From NCBI GenBank assembly GCA_026417115.1, contig JAOADW010000038.1, forward strand, positions 28,702-92,701: DNA of 64,000 bases, in the 5' to 3' direction. This stretch comes from Rhodocyclaceae bacterium (lineage in GTDB: Bacteria; Pseudomonadota; Gammaproteobacteria; Burkholderiales; Rhodocyclaceae). Each line of letters opens with the position of its first letter. The first letter of the stretch is position 1. Below, piece by piece: positions 27,002 to 36,979 of the stretch. The position numbers were made by a program, and so were the translations under genes. The notes beneath the pieces are model-generated. The model was not told the origin of the DNA, did no database searches, and saw only the letters and a program-made list of their open reading frames with translations.

Positions 27002-28255
27002 TCAATCCGTGGGCGGAAGAGCGATGGTGTCCCCCACGCTGAACTGATAGTCGCGAAAGACATGCTCGGCAGAGAGCAATTGATAACTGCCGTCGGGCAG
27101 GCGACGTGACGTATCCTTCAGACGATAAGCCGTTGCGCCGCAGGTCCAAATGTCGAAATTGCGCATATGCGTGCACAGGCACGTCTTGTCCCAGACTTGG
27201 ATTTTCTTCGCATCGGGATGACGCGCGACTTCGCGGTTGTAGGCCTCGATATAGGCGCAATTGCCTTGGGCGTCGAGCAAATAGCCATACGCCTCACAAT
27301 TGGGACGAATGCCAGAGCCGATGCCTGGGCTTTTCTTCAGCATGCGCATAGGATATCCCGTCGGCGAGATGGTATTGACCTCGATATCGTCGCGCTCGCA
27401 TTTGAAATATTCTTGCTTGACGTGATCGGGCAAGCCGCATTCCTTGGTGACGGTAAAGCGCGTGGCCACTTGTACGGCCGCAGCGCCGTTTTCGAGAAAG
27501 GTCACCGCATCGCCGCCGGTAAAGATGCCGCCCGCGGGGATCAAGGGAATCGCAAGCCCTTCTTGCTGTAGCCATGCGCGGATCTCCGCAACGATGACGG
27601 CCAGATCGTATTTGGCCCAGTCCATGCCGAAACCGAGATGGCCGCCCGCCAAGGGACCCTCGACGACGACATAATCGGGCAGCCGGCGCGTTTTGGCGCT
27701 CTTTTTCAGGAAAAGTTGCAAGGCCCGCAAACTCGAAACGATGATGCCGAGTTTGGCGTCGCGAAAGCGGGGATGTTCCTCCATCAAGGCGAAAGAGGAC
27801 AGGTGCAGCCCCGCCGCAAGGGTGATGCCATCGATGCCCGCAGACAGCGCGGAATTGAGCCGCACGCGCAGGGTCTCTTTGGGGGCGTTCATGGTCAGCT
27901 TCTCCATGCAATTGAGAAACACCAGCCCCGGCCCACGCTTCGCCTCCATGACCTTGCGCACATGGTGCTCGGTAGCCTCAGCCAGCAGGCCGAGGTCGAA
28001 GCGCACGATGGATTTGTCGTTATTCGCGACGTTGAATTTATATTGCTTGAGTTTGTCCTTGACGTAGCGGGTATGGTAGCGCCGGTCCGACACCGTCGGC
28101 AGCATGGCGTCGGAGATATGGCCTATGCCCCCGAGGCGTGCGGCCTCGAGGGCAAGTTCGGCCGTCGAAATATCGACCCCCATGCCCCCGATCACGATGG
28201 GCACGAGTTCGTGCCGGCCTAGCTGCAAGCGGAAATCATCGACCCGTTTCATCAT
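27002..28255 (-). CDS. Nitronate monooxygenase-like FMN enzyme
   Basis: The 417-residue TIM-barrel protein has the flavin-binding features of the NMO/2-nitropropane dioxygenase family: the start PIVIGGMGVDIS, the loop VVEGPLAGGHLGFG, and IPAGGIFTGGDAV with a following GAAAVQVATRF. It is longer than typical NMO proteins because of a Cys-containing C-terminal part (CEAYGYL, then CLCTHMRNFDIWTCG), which could bind metal or a cluster. These longer relatives are annotated as nitronate monooxygenases without proven substrate. The gene stands alone on the minus strand. Confidence 0.78.
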   Translation of the reverse strand: MMKRVDDFRLQLGRHELVPIVIGGMGVDISTAELALEAARLGGIGHISDAMLPTVSDRRYHTRYVKDKLKQYKFNVANNDKSIVRFDLGLLAEATEHHVRKVMEAKRGPGLVFLNCMEKLTMNAPKETLRVRLNSALSAGIDGITLAAGLHLSSFALMEEHPRFRDAKLGIIVSSLRALQLFLKKSAKTRRLPDYVVVEGPLAGGHLGFGMDWAKYDLAVIVAEIRAWLQQEGLAIPLIPAGGIFTGGDAVTFLENGAAAVQVATRFTVTKECGLPDHVKQEYFKCERDDIEVNTISPTGYPMRMLKKSPGIGSGIRPNCEAYGYLLDAQGNCAYIEAYNREVARHPDAKKIQVWDKTCLCTHMRNFDIWTCGATAYRLKDTSRRLPDGSYQLLSAEHVFRDYQFSVGDTIALPPTD

Positions 28256-28376
28256 TCAATCATCGCGAGACCGCTCGCGGGTTTGTCCGCTGCGCAGCCT
28301 TTCATCAAACTGCAATGATAGCCGATGCTGGATCGTCTGAGACGCTCCCATACGCCGATGACGCAAAGCTAGACGC

Positions 28377-30098
28377 TCAGCGCGCCAGTACATAGGCGCC
28401 CGGCGCATCGTCGAGCGCCGGATATTCCTCGCTGTCGAGGCGCGGCGCAGCGGGAGGTGCGGAGAGCGTCGCCAGCCAACTCGTCCAATCCTCCCACCAA
28501 CTGCCTGGCCGGTGCTCTGCGCGCTCGAGCCACTCCTCGGCATCCTCGTGTCGGGCGGCGCTGGCGACCCAGAACTCTCGTTTGGGCGGCGTCACCGGCG
28601 GGTTGACGATGCCGAGCACGTGTCCGGAGCTCGAGAGCACGAAACGCACCGGGCCATTGACATGCCGGGCGAGGCGAAACGCCTCTTTCCAGGGCGCGAT
28701 ATGGTCATCGACCGCGGCGACCGCATAGATTGGCTGAGTGACCCAAGAGAGGTCGATCGGCGTGCCATCGATGACGATCGCATCCTTGCGAATCAATTTG
28801 TTCGCCAAGTAAAAATTGCGCAGATACCACGCGTGCATGCGCGCCGGCATGCGCGTCGTATCCATGTTCCAGTAGAGCACATCGAAAGGCGGCGGACTTT
28901 CGCCATAAAGATAGCCATGGACGACGTAATGCCATATCAGGCTGTTGGAACGCAACAAGCGGAAGGCGGCAGCCATTTCTTTGCCGTCCAAATAGCCTCG
29001 CAAGGCCATCATCCGCTCCAAATAGCGGATGCTGCCTTCATCGAGGAAGACCTCGATGTCGCCGGGCTTGTGGTAGTCGACGAGGGTGGTGAAGAAAGTG
29101 GCGCTTGCAGCCACCGCTTCATTGCGCCGATTCGCCCATGCCAGCCAGGTCGCGAGCGCAGCCCCGCCCAGACAATAGCCCGTCACATGCAACGTCGGGC
29201 TGAGAGAGATGGCGCGCACAACTCGGGCAGCTTCGCCGATGCCGTCGCGCAAATAATCATCGAAGCCGAGCTCTCGATCACTCGCCTGCGGGTTTTTCCA
29301 GCTGATCATATAGACATCGAAACCCTGCTCCAACAAATAACGCACTAGGCTTTTCTGGGGCGTGAGATCGAGCACGTAGTATTTGTTGATCCAGGGCGGC
29401 ACGATCAGCATGGGCGTTGCATACACCACCTCCTTGAGCGGACGATAATGGATCAGCTCGAACAAAGCATTGCGAAAAACGATCTTGCCCGCTGTCGTCG
29501 CCAAATTGACGCCGACCTGGAAATCCTCTGGCCGCGTCATGCGTATCGTGCCAGCCGCCAAGTCCTCGAGAAAATTCTTCCAACCGCGCAGCAGACTCTC
29601 TCCACGCGTTTCGAAGGCTCGACGCATGGCCACGGGATTGGTCAGAAAAAAATTCGTGGGCGCTATGGCGTTGAGCCACTTGCGCCACCAAAAAGCCGCG
29701 CGACGCGCTTCCCGCCCCGACAACCCCGGCGTTTCATACAACATGTCCTGAATGCGATGGGTCATCGCCAGATACCATTCCTTGACGATGTCCCAGGTTG
29801 CCGACTCGCTCCAGATGGGGTCTGCGAAACGCTTATCGTCCGGATGCGGACGCTCGACATCTTCACTCGGCAGCCCAACCAAACGCCGCCAGGTATGCCA
29901 GCCAAGTGCGGTGAAATGGCCTGCGGATTCTGCGATTTTTTGGCCCAGCTCCTGCGGATGAACGAGCCATGCGAGTTGGGCATGCAAAAGCGGCATGAAG
30001 ACGCCCATCGGATCGACCCCTGCCTCGAACGTCTGGTGCCACGTCGCAATAGGGTCGGTCCAGGCCTTTTCCGGGGCGCTCTTTCGTCGAGTATTCAT
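28377..30098 (-). CDS. phaC: Class I poly(3-hydroxyalkanoate) synthase
   Basis: The 573-residue enzyme polymerises 3-hydroxyacyl-CoA into PHA granules. The lipase-like box is GYCLGG with catalytic Cys309; the general base His lies in SSGHVLGIVNPP. The N-terminal PhaC domain (about 60-230) and alpha/beta-hydrolase fold are complete, and the length fits class I synthases. No phaA, phaB or phasin gene is adjacent; the SDR and fatty-acid genes at 40 kb and 56-60 kb could supply monomers. It is divergent from the universal stress gene. Confidence 0.92.
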   Translation of the reverse strand: MNTRRKSAPEKAWTDPIATWHQTFEAGVDPMGVFMPLLHAQLAWLVHPQELGQKIAESAGHFTALGWHTWRRLVGLPSEDVERPHPDDKRFADPIWSESATWDIVKEWYLAMTHRIQDMLYETPGLSGREARRAAFWWRKWLNAIAPTNFFLTNPVAMRRAFETRGESLLRGWKNFLEDLAAGTIRMTRPEDFQVGVNLATTAGKIVFRNALFELIHYRPLKEVVYATPMLIVPPWINKYYVLDLTPQKSLVRYLLEQGFDVYMISWKNPQASDRELGFDDYLRDGIGEAARVVRAISLSPTLHVTGYCLGGAALATWLAWANRRNEAVAASATFFTTLVDYHKPGDIEVFLDEGSIRYLERMMALRGYLDGKEMAAAFRLLRSNSLIWHYVVHGYLYGESPPPFDVLYWNMDTTRMPARMHAWYLRNFYLANKLIRKDAIVIDGTPIDLSWVTQPIYAVAAVDDHIAPWKEAFRLARHVNGPVRFVLSSSGHVLGIVNPPVTPPKREFWVASAARHEDAEEWLERAEHRPGSWWEDWTSWLATLSAPPAAPRLDSEEYPALDDAPGAYVLAR

Positions 30099-30181
30099 TC
30101 CACTCCCTTGTTTCGATCTGCGCGCTATGATTGTAATGAGGTTTGGCCGTTACGTCTGATCCGTTGATGCGGGAGAACACC

Positions 30182-30625
30182 ATGTTCAAGCATATTCTAG
30201 TCCCCACCGATGGCTCATCGCTTTCGCATGAAGCCGTCGTGCGGGCCGTTGACTTCGCCCGGGAAATCGGGGCAAAGATCACTTTTTTCTATGCGCAGCC
30301 AGAATTTCCCGTCGCTTTCTACGGCGAGGGCGCCTTCATCGACACCACCACGCCGGAGAAGTTCGCCGAAATGACGGAACAGCAAGCACAGTCCATCCTC
30401 TCTCCCTGCCTTGCCTTGGCTCAACAGGTCGGCGTTGCCTGTGATGCCGCTACCTCCGTGAGTGACGCCCCCTATGAGGCGATCATCGAAACGGCCACAC
30501 AGCGGGGATGTGATCTCATTTTCATGGCCTCTCATGGGCGCCGGGGCTTAGGGGGACTCCTGTTGGGGTCAGAAACCCAAAAGGTGCTCACGCATACGAA
30601 AATCCCTGTCCTCGTCTATCGCTAG
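30182..30625 (+). CDS. Universal stress protein (UspA family)
   Basis: The 147-residue protein has the Usp fold start MFKHILVPTDGS and the ATP-binding glycine motif GRRGLGGLLLGSETQKVL near the C-terminus, so it is likely the nucleotide-binding subtype. The ATG at 30182 follows GCGGGAGAACACC, a good ribosome site. It lies four bases before a hemerythrin gene, suggesting a stress- or oxygen-responsive pair. The specific trigger is unknown. Confidence 0.9.
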   Translation: MFKHILVPTDGSSLSHEAVVRAVDFAREIGAKITFFYAQPEFPVAFYGEGAFIDTTTPEKFAEMTEQQAQSILSPCLALAQQVGVACDAATSVSDAPYEAIIETATQRGCDLIFMASHGRRGLGGLLLGSETQKVLTHTKIPVLVYR

Positions 30626-30629
30626 CACG

Positions 30630-31247
30630 ATGCAAAACCGCGCGCTCTCGATCATTCAGGACGAACATCGCTGCCTGGGCGCCGTGCTCCATGGTCTGCG
30701 CTATGTGATCCGCAGCTTGGGTGGAAACGGCAAACCGCCCGATTTCAAACTGATCTGGGCCATGCTCTATTACATGGATGCTTTTTCCCAGCGGTTGCAC
30801 GACCCCCGTGAAGAAGCCTATTTATTTGCGCGCCTGAAGCAGCGCACGCACGAAGCCGACGAAACCATCGCGGCCTTGTGTCAGGAGCATGCCGAAAGCG
30901 CGCAGCGCATGCGCGCACTCGAGCAGGCGCTGGGCCGTTTCGAGGCGGGAGTCCCCGGCGCTGCCGAAGCATTTGTCGAGGCCGCTGAGGCCCAAATCGA
31001 AGCTGCGTGGCGCCACATGGCCACCGAGGAACGGGTGATTCTTCCCTTGGCCAAACGTTACCTGCACCCTGAGGACTGGGCAGAGATTGCCGAGGCCTTT
31101 GGCGAGAAAGGCGATCCCCGCTTCGGGCCCAAGCCTGCCCATGAATTCCGCGAGCTCTTCACGCGGATCGTCAATCTCGCGCCACCGCCGATTGGCGTAG
31201 GCCCGGGCAGCGAAACGGCAGTCGACTCTTCGGAAAACGCTGCGTAG
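30630..31247 (+). CDS. Hemerythrin HHE-domain protein (second)
   Basis: The 205-residue protein contains an HHE four-helix domain with IIQDEHRCLGAVL, a helix with HDPREEAYLF, and HMATEERVILPLAKRYL, which supply likely di-iron ligands. It is longer than the one at 26477-26941 and has a Pro-rich tail. It is coupled to the universal stress gene. Oxygen, NO or iron sensing are all possible; sequence alone does not decide. Confidence 0.8.
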   Translation: MQNRALSIIQDEHRCLGAVLHGLRYVIRSLGGNGKPPDFKLIWAMLYYMDAFSQRLHDPREEAYLFARLKQRTHEADETIAALCQEHAESAQRMRALEQALGRFEAGVPGAAEAFVEAAEAQIEAAWRHMATEERVILPLAKRYLHPEDWAEIAEAFGEKGDPRFGPKPAHEFRELFTRIVNLAPPPIGVGPGSETAVDSSENAA

Positions 31248-31383
31248 GGCCTACCCCGCCCTCGCGAGCGCCGCGCAAGAGGCGTGCCTCTTCGCAAGCC
31301 CCCTGGCGGGCGTGCGATGCGGTCGCTTCCTCACCGCGAGGGGTCGGCGTAACTTCCGCGTAACCGCTCGCAGCCATCGCCTC

Positions 31384-31406
31384 GGCTTGCCGCGAAGCGG
31401 CAAGCC
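31384..31406. terminator. Strong hairpin between hemerythrin and DUF3149 genes
   Basis: GGCTTGCCGC and GCGGCAAGCC form a perfect 10-bp stem with loop GAA, nine bases beyond the stop of the minus-strand DUF3149 gene. No T-run follows on either strand, so it may act as a Rho-independent-like barrier or an mRNA 3' end stabiliser. Confidence 0.5.
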
Positions 31407-31415
31407 CGCGAGAGA

Positions 31416-31541
31416 TCATTTGTTGTCCATCTGCTTGCGCACGAAGTTGTAGATGAACGTCACGATGCCGATGGCGACGACCACCGTAAATACGCTCAAA
31501 AGGCCGATGTCGGACGAAAACAGCTCTTTGATGGCTTGCAT
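31416..31541 (-). CDS. DUF3149 small membrane protein
   Basis: The 41-residue protein begins MQAIKELFSSDIGLLSVF, has one membrane helix (VFTVVVAIGIVTFIYNF) and a Lys/Asp/Asn end, matching DUF3149 proteins found near cbb3 oxidase genes. The ATG at 31541 has a clear AGAGGGAG ribosome site 8 bases upstream; a longer in-frame reading extends into the 5' region without support. It follows ccoH by 56 bases and is probably the last gene of the cco locus. Confidence 0.78.
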   Translation of the reverse strand: MQAIKELFSSDIGLLSVFTVVVAIGIVTFIYNFVRKQMDNK

Positions 31542-31597
31542 GTGAGTTCTCCCTCTTTGGTTGAAAAACGTTGCTCGTCTCTCCGTCTGGGGATTGC

Positions 31598-32131
31598 TCA
31601 ATTTTCGCCTATGATGATTTCCTCTTTCGCCGGCAACAAGACGCTTGCCAGCAAGCGCCATTGCCGTGCTTCGTCCTCGATCAGGATCAGCCAATGACCT
31701 GAGGCCGGCAGTTCGAACCGACCTTGATAGGTCTCACCTGTGCGCAAGAGCAGGCTTTCACGATCCAGGCCAGCCCGCGTGGGATGAGACAAGGTCAGCC
31801 GCAAGGCTTGTGGAGGTGTAAATCCCTCGGCGCGCGCCGAAAGAACGACCCTGGCGCGCTCGCCGCTTATGTGCATGCGCGCCGTCAGACCCAGTGCGGC
31901 GGCGCGCTCGCTTCTAGCGACCGTCTCGCCGGCGCGCAGGCCTTCCTGATAGTAGTTTTCGGTCACCAGCCCATCGCTGGTATGCACCGCCAGATAAAGG
32001 GTGACGAAGCCAGCAATCACGACCACCAAGGGGCCAGCCATGAGCAGCCACGGCCAAGGCTCACGATACCAAGGACGCGCCGGCATTTTGCCAGCCGCTC
32101 GATAAGTGGTTTCGATACGGTTTTCGATCAT
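31598..32131 (-). CDS. ccoH: CcoH/FixH-family cbb3 oxidase assembly protein
   Basis: The 177-residue protein has one N-terminal membrane helix (LLMAGPLVVVIAGFVTLYLAV) followed by the FixH periplasmic domain (VTENYYQEGL, then GHWLILIEDEARQWRL). CcoH interacts with CcoN and stabilises the cbb3 complex during assembly. Its ATG overlaps the ccoG stop by four bases. The assignment rests on family pattern plus its place after ccoG. Confidence 0.9.
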   Translation of the reverse strand: MIENRIETTYRAAGKMPARPWYREPWPWLLMAGPLVVVIAGFVTLYLAVHTSDGLVTENYYQEGLRAGETVARSERAAALGLTARMHISGERARVVLSARAEGFTPPQALRLTLSHPTRAGLDRESLLLRTGETYQGRFELPASGHWLILIEDEARQWRLLASVLLPAKEEIIIGEN

Positions 32132-33549
32132 GGCACCAGGAATGTCGTTTTTTCATGCACGTGCGCCTTCGCATCGACAAGCGAGCGCACATCGAAATAA
32201 ATGACATGCGACCCTTTGCCCACGGCGTCAGGCGGTATGCGAACAGAATAGGAAAACGTGCGCGTCGTCGCCGGCGGCACCTCGATTTCAGGGCTGCCGA
32301 CCAACTCGATGCCTGGAATGCCACTGACTTCGAGCTGGTAGCGGTGCGCTTTTTCACTCACATTCATCACTTGCAGGCTATAGACATTTTCGATCATCCC
32401 TTCGACCTCGCGCGCGAGCACGCCGCGATCGCGGATCACGTCGACGCGCAGGTCTTTTTTGTTCCATAGCCCCCAGGCGAGCCCTGAGACGAAGGCGGCC
32501 AGGATGACGGTATAGACGAGGATGCGCGGTCGCACCACGTGACGCAAGATTTCTTTCTTGCCCCAATGAAAGGCCATCGCATTTTCCGTCGTATAGCGGA
32601 TCAGGCCGCGCGGGTAGCCCATCTTGTCCATCCCTTCATCACACGCGTCGATACAAGCCGCACAGCCGATACATTCATACTGCAGGCCATTGCGGATGTC
32701 GATGCCGGTCGGACAAACCTGCACACAAATGCTGCAATCGATGCAATCGCCCAGCCCCATGCTTTTGGGATCGACGCCTTTTTTGCGCGCGCCTCGCGGC
32801 TCCCCACGCTCGACATCATAAGTGATGATCAGCGTGTCCGGATCGAACATCACGCTCTGGAAGCGGGCATAGGGGCACATATAAAGGCAGACCTGCTCGC
32901 GCAAATGTCCGGCGAATACATACGTGAAGGCGCCATAGAAAAAAATCCAAAAGGTTTCCCACGGGCCGAGATTCCAGGTCCAGAAGGCATCCCAGAGTTC
33001 GCGAATGGGCGTGAAATAGCCGACGAAGGTAAATCCGGTCCACCACGCGACCAGCGCCCAAAGCAGATATTTGGTCGCCCGCAGACGGAATTTGCGCGCA
33101 TCCATCGGCGCGGCGTCGAGTTTGATGCGGGCAGGCCGTTCTCCTTCGACGAGCTTTTCGATCCACATGAAAATTTCCGTGTAGACCGTCTGAGGGCAAG
33201 CATAGCCGCACCACAATCGCCCTGCCACCGCGGTGAAGAGGAAGAGCGCATAGGCCGAAATGATCAACAAAATGGCCAGAAAGAATACGTCTTGCGGCCA
33301 GAGGACAAGGCCGAAAAGATAAAACTTGCGCTGTACGAGATCGAAGAGTACCGCTGGCCGGTCTCCCCAAGTTAGCCACGGGAGACCATAAAAGATGATC
33401 TGGGTCAGCCAGACGAAGATCCAACGCCAGGTCGCAAATCGCCCGGTCGCCGTGCGGGGATGGATTTTCTTGTGTTTTTTGTAGAGTGTGACGACCTGTT
33501 CCGTCGCCGCCTCTAGCTTTGTCGAATCGGGGGTGGGATGCGTGCTCAT
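32128..33549 (-). CDS. ccoG: CcoG, membrane polyferredoxin of cbb3 oxidase assembly
   Basis: The 473-residue protein has about five membrane helices, the CGYACPQTVYTEIFMWIEK motif, two 4Fe-4S sites (CIDCSICVQVCP and CIGCAACIDAC), and a C-terminal Ig-like FixG domain. CcoG is reported to reduce Cu(II) to Cu(I) for cbb3 biogenesis. ATG 33549 is preferred over a GTG 12 codons upstream because family members begin near MSTxP. It is separated from ccoP by 120 bp holding a strong hairpin, and is coupled to ccoH. Confidence 0.93.
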   Translation of the reverse strand: MSTHPTPDSTKLEAATEQVVTLYKKHKKIHPRTATGRFATWRWIFVWLTQIIFYGLPWLTWGDRPAVLFDLVQRKFYLFGLVLWPQDVFFLAILLIISAYALFLFTAVAGRLWCGYACPQTVYTEIFMWIEKLVEGERPARIKLDAAPMDARKFRLRATKYLLWALVAWWTGFTFVGYFTPIRELWDAFWTWNLGPWETFWIFFYGAFTYVFAGHLREQVCLYMCPYARFQSVMFDPDTLIITYDVERGEPRGARKKGVDPKSMGLGDCIDCSICVQVCPTGIDIRNGLQYECIGCAACIDACDEGMDKMGYPRGLIRYTTENAMAFHWGKKEILRHVVRPRILVYTVILAAFVSGLAWGLWNKKDLRVDVIRDRGVLAREVEGMIENVYSLQVMNVSEKAHRYQLEVSGIPGIELVGSPEIEVPPATTRTFSYSVRIPPDAVGKGSHVIYFDVRSLVDAKAHVHEKTTFLVP

Positions 33550-33632
33550 CTGTGGGTTCTTTTGGGCAAGAAAAAGTTTCAGCACCTAGACGTCGTCTCG
33601 CGCGCCCCCTACGCGCTTCCAACGCACGAAAG

Positions 33633-33657
33633 TCCGGCCGGGGGCAGCCCGGCCGGA
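33633..33657. terminator. Strong hairpin between ccoP and ccoG
   Basis: TCCGGCCGGG and CCCGGCCGGA form a perfect 10-bp stem (loop GGCAG) 12 bases after the ccoP stop on the minus strand. Only a short CTTTC follows in that direction, so termination may be partial and would lower ccoGH output relative to ccoNOQP. Confidence 0.6.
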
Positions 33658-33669
33658 GAATGACTCATT

Positions 33670-34644
33670 TTATTTCTGTTCTGTCGCTGCAGGTTGCTCG
33701 GCTGCTACGGGAGCGGCCGCCGGCGCAGGTTTCTGACCACCGCCGAGCCCCCAGACATAGGCCGTGAGCAGATGCACCTTGGCTTCGCCGAGGAATTCGC
33801 CAAAAGCCGGCATCTGGTTGGTTATGCCCTTCGTCACGATCTCGATCTGTTTGGCTTCCGAGGAGCCATGGAGCCAGATCTTGTCGGTCAGATTGGGATA
33901 ACCAGCGTCGGGATTCCCCTTGGCGTCGGCGCCATGGCAGGCCGCGCATGCCTGCTGGAAGAGCTCGGCACCCCGCTGAGCGCGCGCAGAATCATTGGAT
34001 AGACCCGAAAGCGAGCGCACATAGTGGACGACATCTTTGACCTGTTCGGCGTCCATGTCGGGCTTCACCCCTTTGGGCGTCATCACGCCCGTCCGCCCAT
34101 TGACGATGGTCTCTTTGATTTTCTCAGGCGTACCGCCCCAGAGCCAATCGCCGTCCTTGAGATTGGGGAAGCCGGGACCGCCCCCTGCATCGGAACCATG
34201 GCACTGCGCGCAATAGGTCAGAAACAGACGCTGACCCATTTCACGCGCTTCGGGGTTGGCCGCCACCGTCATCACATCTTGCTTCAAGAATTGGTTGAAC
34301 TTCGGCCCATAGGTCTGCTCGGCTTTTTTCATCTCCATGTCGTATTGATCGCGCATGGACCAGTTGAAAAAGCCTTTGTAACCGCCATAGCCCGGATAGA
34401 GCAGGAAATAGACGAAGCCGAAGATGACGGTGATGTAGAAGAGATAGCGCCACCAGTTGGGCAGAGGATTGTTGTACTCCGAGAGATCCTCATCCCACAC
34501 GTGCCCTGTCACCTCATTGGCCTTGAATTTGGCTGCTCCTTGGATCCAAAGGAAGATGGCGCAGCCGACGACGCTGACGAGCGTGACCACGAGCACGAAC
34601 ATGCTCCAGAAGGCCGGTAAATCGAGCGTGTTGTTCAAATTCAT
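33670..34644 (-). CDS. ccoP: cbb3 oxidase subunit III, di-haem cytochrome c
   Basis: The 324-residue subunit has two N-terminal membrane helices and two c-type haem motifs, CAQCH and CAACH, with downstream Met ligands (GVMTPKG and QMPAFGEF). It accepts electrons from soluble cytochromes and passes them to CcoO and CcoN. The ATG at 34644 follows AAAGGGA at good spacing; an in-frame ATG eight codons upstream is less likely. A Pro/Ala/Glu-rich tail ends the protein. The order is ccoN-O-Q-P with short gaps. Confidence 0.95.
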   Translation of the reverse strand: MNLNNTLDLPAFWSMFVLVVTLVSVVGCAIFLWIQGAAKFKANEVTGHVWDEDLSEYNNPLPNWWRYLFYITVIFGFVYFLLYPGYGGYKGFFNWSMRDQYDMEMKKAEQTYGPKFNQFLKQDVMTVAANPEAREMGQRLFLTYCAQCHGSDAGGGPGFPNLKDGDWLWGGTPEKIKETIVNGRTGVMTPKGVKPDMDAEQVKDVVHYVRSLSGLSNDSARAQRGAELFQQACAACHGADAKGNPDAGYPNLTDKIWLHGSSEAKQIEIVTKGITNQMPAFGEFLGEAKVHLLTAYVWGLGGGQKPAPAAAPVAAEQPAATEQK

Positions 34645-34664
34645 CGCAAATCCCTTTCGTGTGC

Positions 34665-34835
34665 TCAACGCCCTGCGTGCTGACCCGTCGTGGGGGGCTC
34701 GTCGTCTTCAAGCGGCAAGCGCGCGGCTTCGTCGAACACGGCTTTTTGCCGACTAGACCAGGCCCACGCCACGATGCCGATGAACGTGACGAACGCCAAC
34801 ACTGTGATCACGCTACGCAGGTCGTTGATGTCCAT
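34665..34835 (-). CDS. ccoQ: cbb3 oxidase subunit CcoQ
   Basis: The 56-residue protein has one membrane helix (VITVLAFVTFIGIVAWAW) followed by an acidic cytoplasmic tail (RLPLEDDEPP), the usual form of CcoQ. It stabilises the cbb3 complex in oxygen. It lies between ccoO (12 bases upstream) and ccoP (20 bases downstream). The ATG at 34835 follows a purine-rich stretch, GGGAAATCGTC. Confidence 0.92.
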   Translation of the reverse strand: MDINDLRSVITVLAFVTFIGIVAWAWSSRQKAVFDEAARLPLEDDEPPTTGQHAGR

Positions 34836-34847
34836 GACGATTTCCCT

Positions 34848-35459
34848 TTAGCGGCTCTGCTTGAGCGCGCCACCTAGACCTTGGAGATAGGCGATCAGCG
34901 CTTCGAGTTCGGTCTTGCCCTCGAGCATCTTCGGCGCCTCGTTGATCTCCTGATCGGTATAGGGCACGCCCACGGCGCGCAGCGCGCGCATCTTCGCTTG
35001 GATATGCGGATCCTTCAGCGGACGATCCAGCCACGGATAGGCCGGCATGTTCGACTCGGGCACGACGTCACGCGGATTCAACAAGTGGATCCGATGCCAC
35101 TGATCCGAATAGCGCCCGCCGACACGATGCAGATCCGGCCCTGTGCGCTTCGACCCCCATTGGAAGGGATGGTCATAGACGTATTCGCCCGCCACCGAGT
35201 AGTGGCCATAGCGCTCGGTCTCGGCGCGGAAAGGACGAATCATCTGCGAATGGCAGTTATAGCAGCCTTCGCGGATATAGATGTCCCGTCCGGCAAGCCG
35301 CAAGGCGTCATAGGGCTTCACTTTGTCATTGACGGGCTTGGTCAGCGATTCCTGGAAAAAGAGCGGCACGATTTCGACGATGCCGCCGACCGCGACGACG
35401 ATCGCGATCAGGAAGATCATCCAGAAATTGCTGCGTTCGATTTGCTCATGCGTAAGCAT
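34848..35459 (-). CDS. ccoO: cbb3 oxidase subunit II, mono-haem cytochrome c
   Basis: The 203-residue subunit has an N-terminal membrane anchor ([23 protein letters not shown]) and one haem c site, CYNCH, in [15 protein letters not shown], with a downstream SNMPAYPW Met ligand. It relays electrons from CcoP to the catalytic subunit. It is 18 bases downstream of ccoN and typical in length. Confidence 0.96.
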   Translation of the reverse strand: MLTHEQIERSNFWMIFLIAIVVAVGGIVEIVPLFFQESLTKPVNDKVKPYDALRLAGRDIYIREGCYNCHSQMIRPFRAETERYGHYSVAGEYVYDHPFQWGSKRTGPDLHRVGGRYSDQWHRIHLLNPRDVVPESNMPAYPWLDRPLKDPHIQAKMRALRAVGVPYTDQEINEAPKMLEGKTELEALIAYLQGLGGALKQSR

Positions 35460-35477
35460 CTCAACGGCTCCTTTCGA

Positions 35478-36917
35478 TCAGTGGGCATGGGCAGGGGCGA
35501 GCACCGGCGCGTTATCCACGGCGCGGCCCGAGGCGATGGTCTTGAACATGTTGTAAGCCATCAGGATCATGCCCGCGAGATACAAGAGGCCGCCTACCAC
35601 GCGAATCGTCCAGAACGGATAGGAAGCCTTGACCGACTCGACGAAGGCATAGGTCAGCGTGCCGTCCGGGTTGGTCGCGCGCCACATCAGACCCTGCATG
35701 ACGCCGGAGATCCAGAGCGCGGCGATATACAGCACGGTGCCCAACGTCGCCAGCCAGAAGTGGACGTTGATCAGGCGCACCGAATACATTTCGGTTTTGC
35801 CAAAGAGACGCGGGATCAAGTAGTAGAGCGAGCCGATCGACACCATGCCGACCCAACCCAATGCGCCGGAGTGCACGTGGCCGACGGTCCAGTCGGTGTA
35901 GTGCGAGAGCGCATTGACGGTCTTCACGGACATCATCGGACCTTCGAAGGTCGACATGCCATAGAAGGAGAGCGAGGTGACGAGGAACTTGAGGATCGGA
36001 TCGTCACGCAACTTGTGCCAGGCGCCCGAAAGCGTCATGATGCCGTTGATCATGCCGCCCCAGGAGGGAGCCAACAAGATCAACGAGAAGATCATGCCGA
36101 GCGACTGCGTCCAGTCGGGCAGCGCCGTGTAGTGCAAGTGGTGCGGGCCCGCCCACATGTAGGTGAAGATCAGCGCCCAGAAGTGAACCACCGACAGCCG
36201 ATAAGAATAAACGGGGCGCCCTGCTTGCTTGGGCACGAAATAGTACATCATGCCCAAAAACGCAGCGGTGAGGAAGAAGCCAACTGCGTTATGGCCATAC
36301 CACCATTGCACCATCGCATCCTGCACGCCCGCATAGGCCGAATAGGACTTCGGCGTCAGAATCCCCGCCTCGAAGACCGGAATCGCAGCGCTGTTGACGA
36401 TGTGCAAATACGCGACGGCGATGATGAAGGCGCCATAGAACCAGTTGGCGACGTAGATGTGCGGCGTCTTGCGCGTCGCGATGGTGCCGAAGAAAACGAT
36501 CGCATAGGCCACCCAGACGATCGTGATCAAGAGATCGATCGGCCACTCAAGCTCGGCATATTCCTTGCCGGAGGTGAAGCCCAGCGGCAGCGAGAGCGCA
36601 GCGAGCACGATGATGAGCTGCCAGGCCCAAAAAGTAAAGGTCGCCAGCCCCGGCGCGAAGAGTGGGGTGTGGCACGTGCGCTGCACGATGTAGTAGGACG
36701 TCGCAAACAGCGCCGAACCGCCGAACGCGAAAATCACCGCATTGGTATGCAATGGTCGCAGGCGGCCATAGGATAGCCACTCATGGACGTTGAGCTCGGG
36801 CCAGACCAACTGGGCGGCGATGATGACGCCGACCAGCATGCCGACGATGCCCCAGATCACGGACATCACGGCAAACTGGCGCACGACCTTGTAGTTGTAA
36901 GTCGCTTGCGTTTGCAT
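35478..36917 (-). CDS. ccoN: cbb3 cytochrome c oxidase catalytic subunit I
   Basis: The 479-residue subunit has about twelve helices with the His ligands for haem b, haem b3 and CuB ([30 protein letters not shown] and HVHSGALGW). It reduces O2 to water with high affinity and pumps protons. The ATG at 36917 has GAGAGGTGAGAACC upstream. A perfect FNR box is centred 104 bp before the start, and a weak copy of the copper-gene operator lies 63 bp before it. Expression should rise at low oxygen. Confidence 0.97.
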   Translation of the reverse strand: MQTQATYNYKVVRQFAVMSVIWGIVGMLVGVIIAAQLVWPELNVHEWLSYGRLRPLHTNAVIFAFGGSALFATSYYIVQRTCHTPLFAPGLATFTFWAWQLIIVLAALSLPLGFTSGKEYAELEWPIDLLITIVWVAYAIVFFGTIATRKTPHIYVANWFYGAFIIAVAYLHIVNSAAIPVFEAGILTPKSYSAYAGVQDAMVQWWYGHNAVGFFLTAAFLGMMYYFVPKQAGRPVYSYRLSVVHFWALIFTYMWAGPHHLHYTALPDWTQSLGMIFSLILLAPSWGGMINGIMTLSGAWHKLRDDPILKFLVTSLSFYGMSTFEGPMMSVKTVNALSHYTDWTVGHVHSGALGWVGMVSIGSLYYLIPRLFGKTEMYSVRLINVHFWLATLGTVLYIAALWISGVMQGLMWRATNPDGTLTYAFVESVKASYPFWTIRVVGGLLYLAGMILMAYNMFKTIASGRAVDNAPVLAPAHAH

Positions 36918-36979
36918 GATGGTTCTCACCTCTCTCGATTGAAAAGACCACAACGTTGAAAAGGTTTTGCGCTACAACC

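Noticed and set aside
34881..36776. Long plus-strand frame of 631 codons across ccoO and ccoN
   Set aside because: It is antisense to well-supported cco genes and has no domain pattern.
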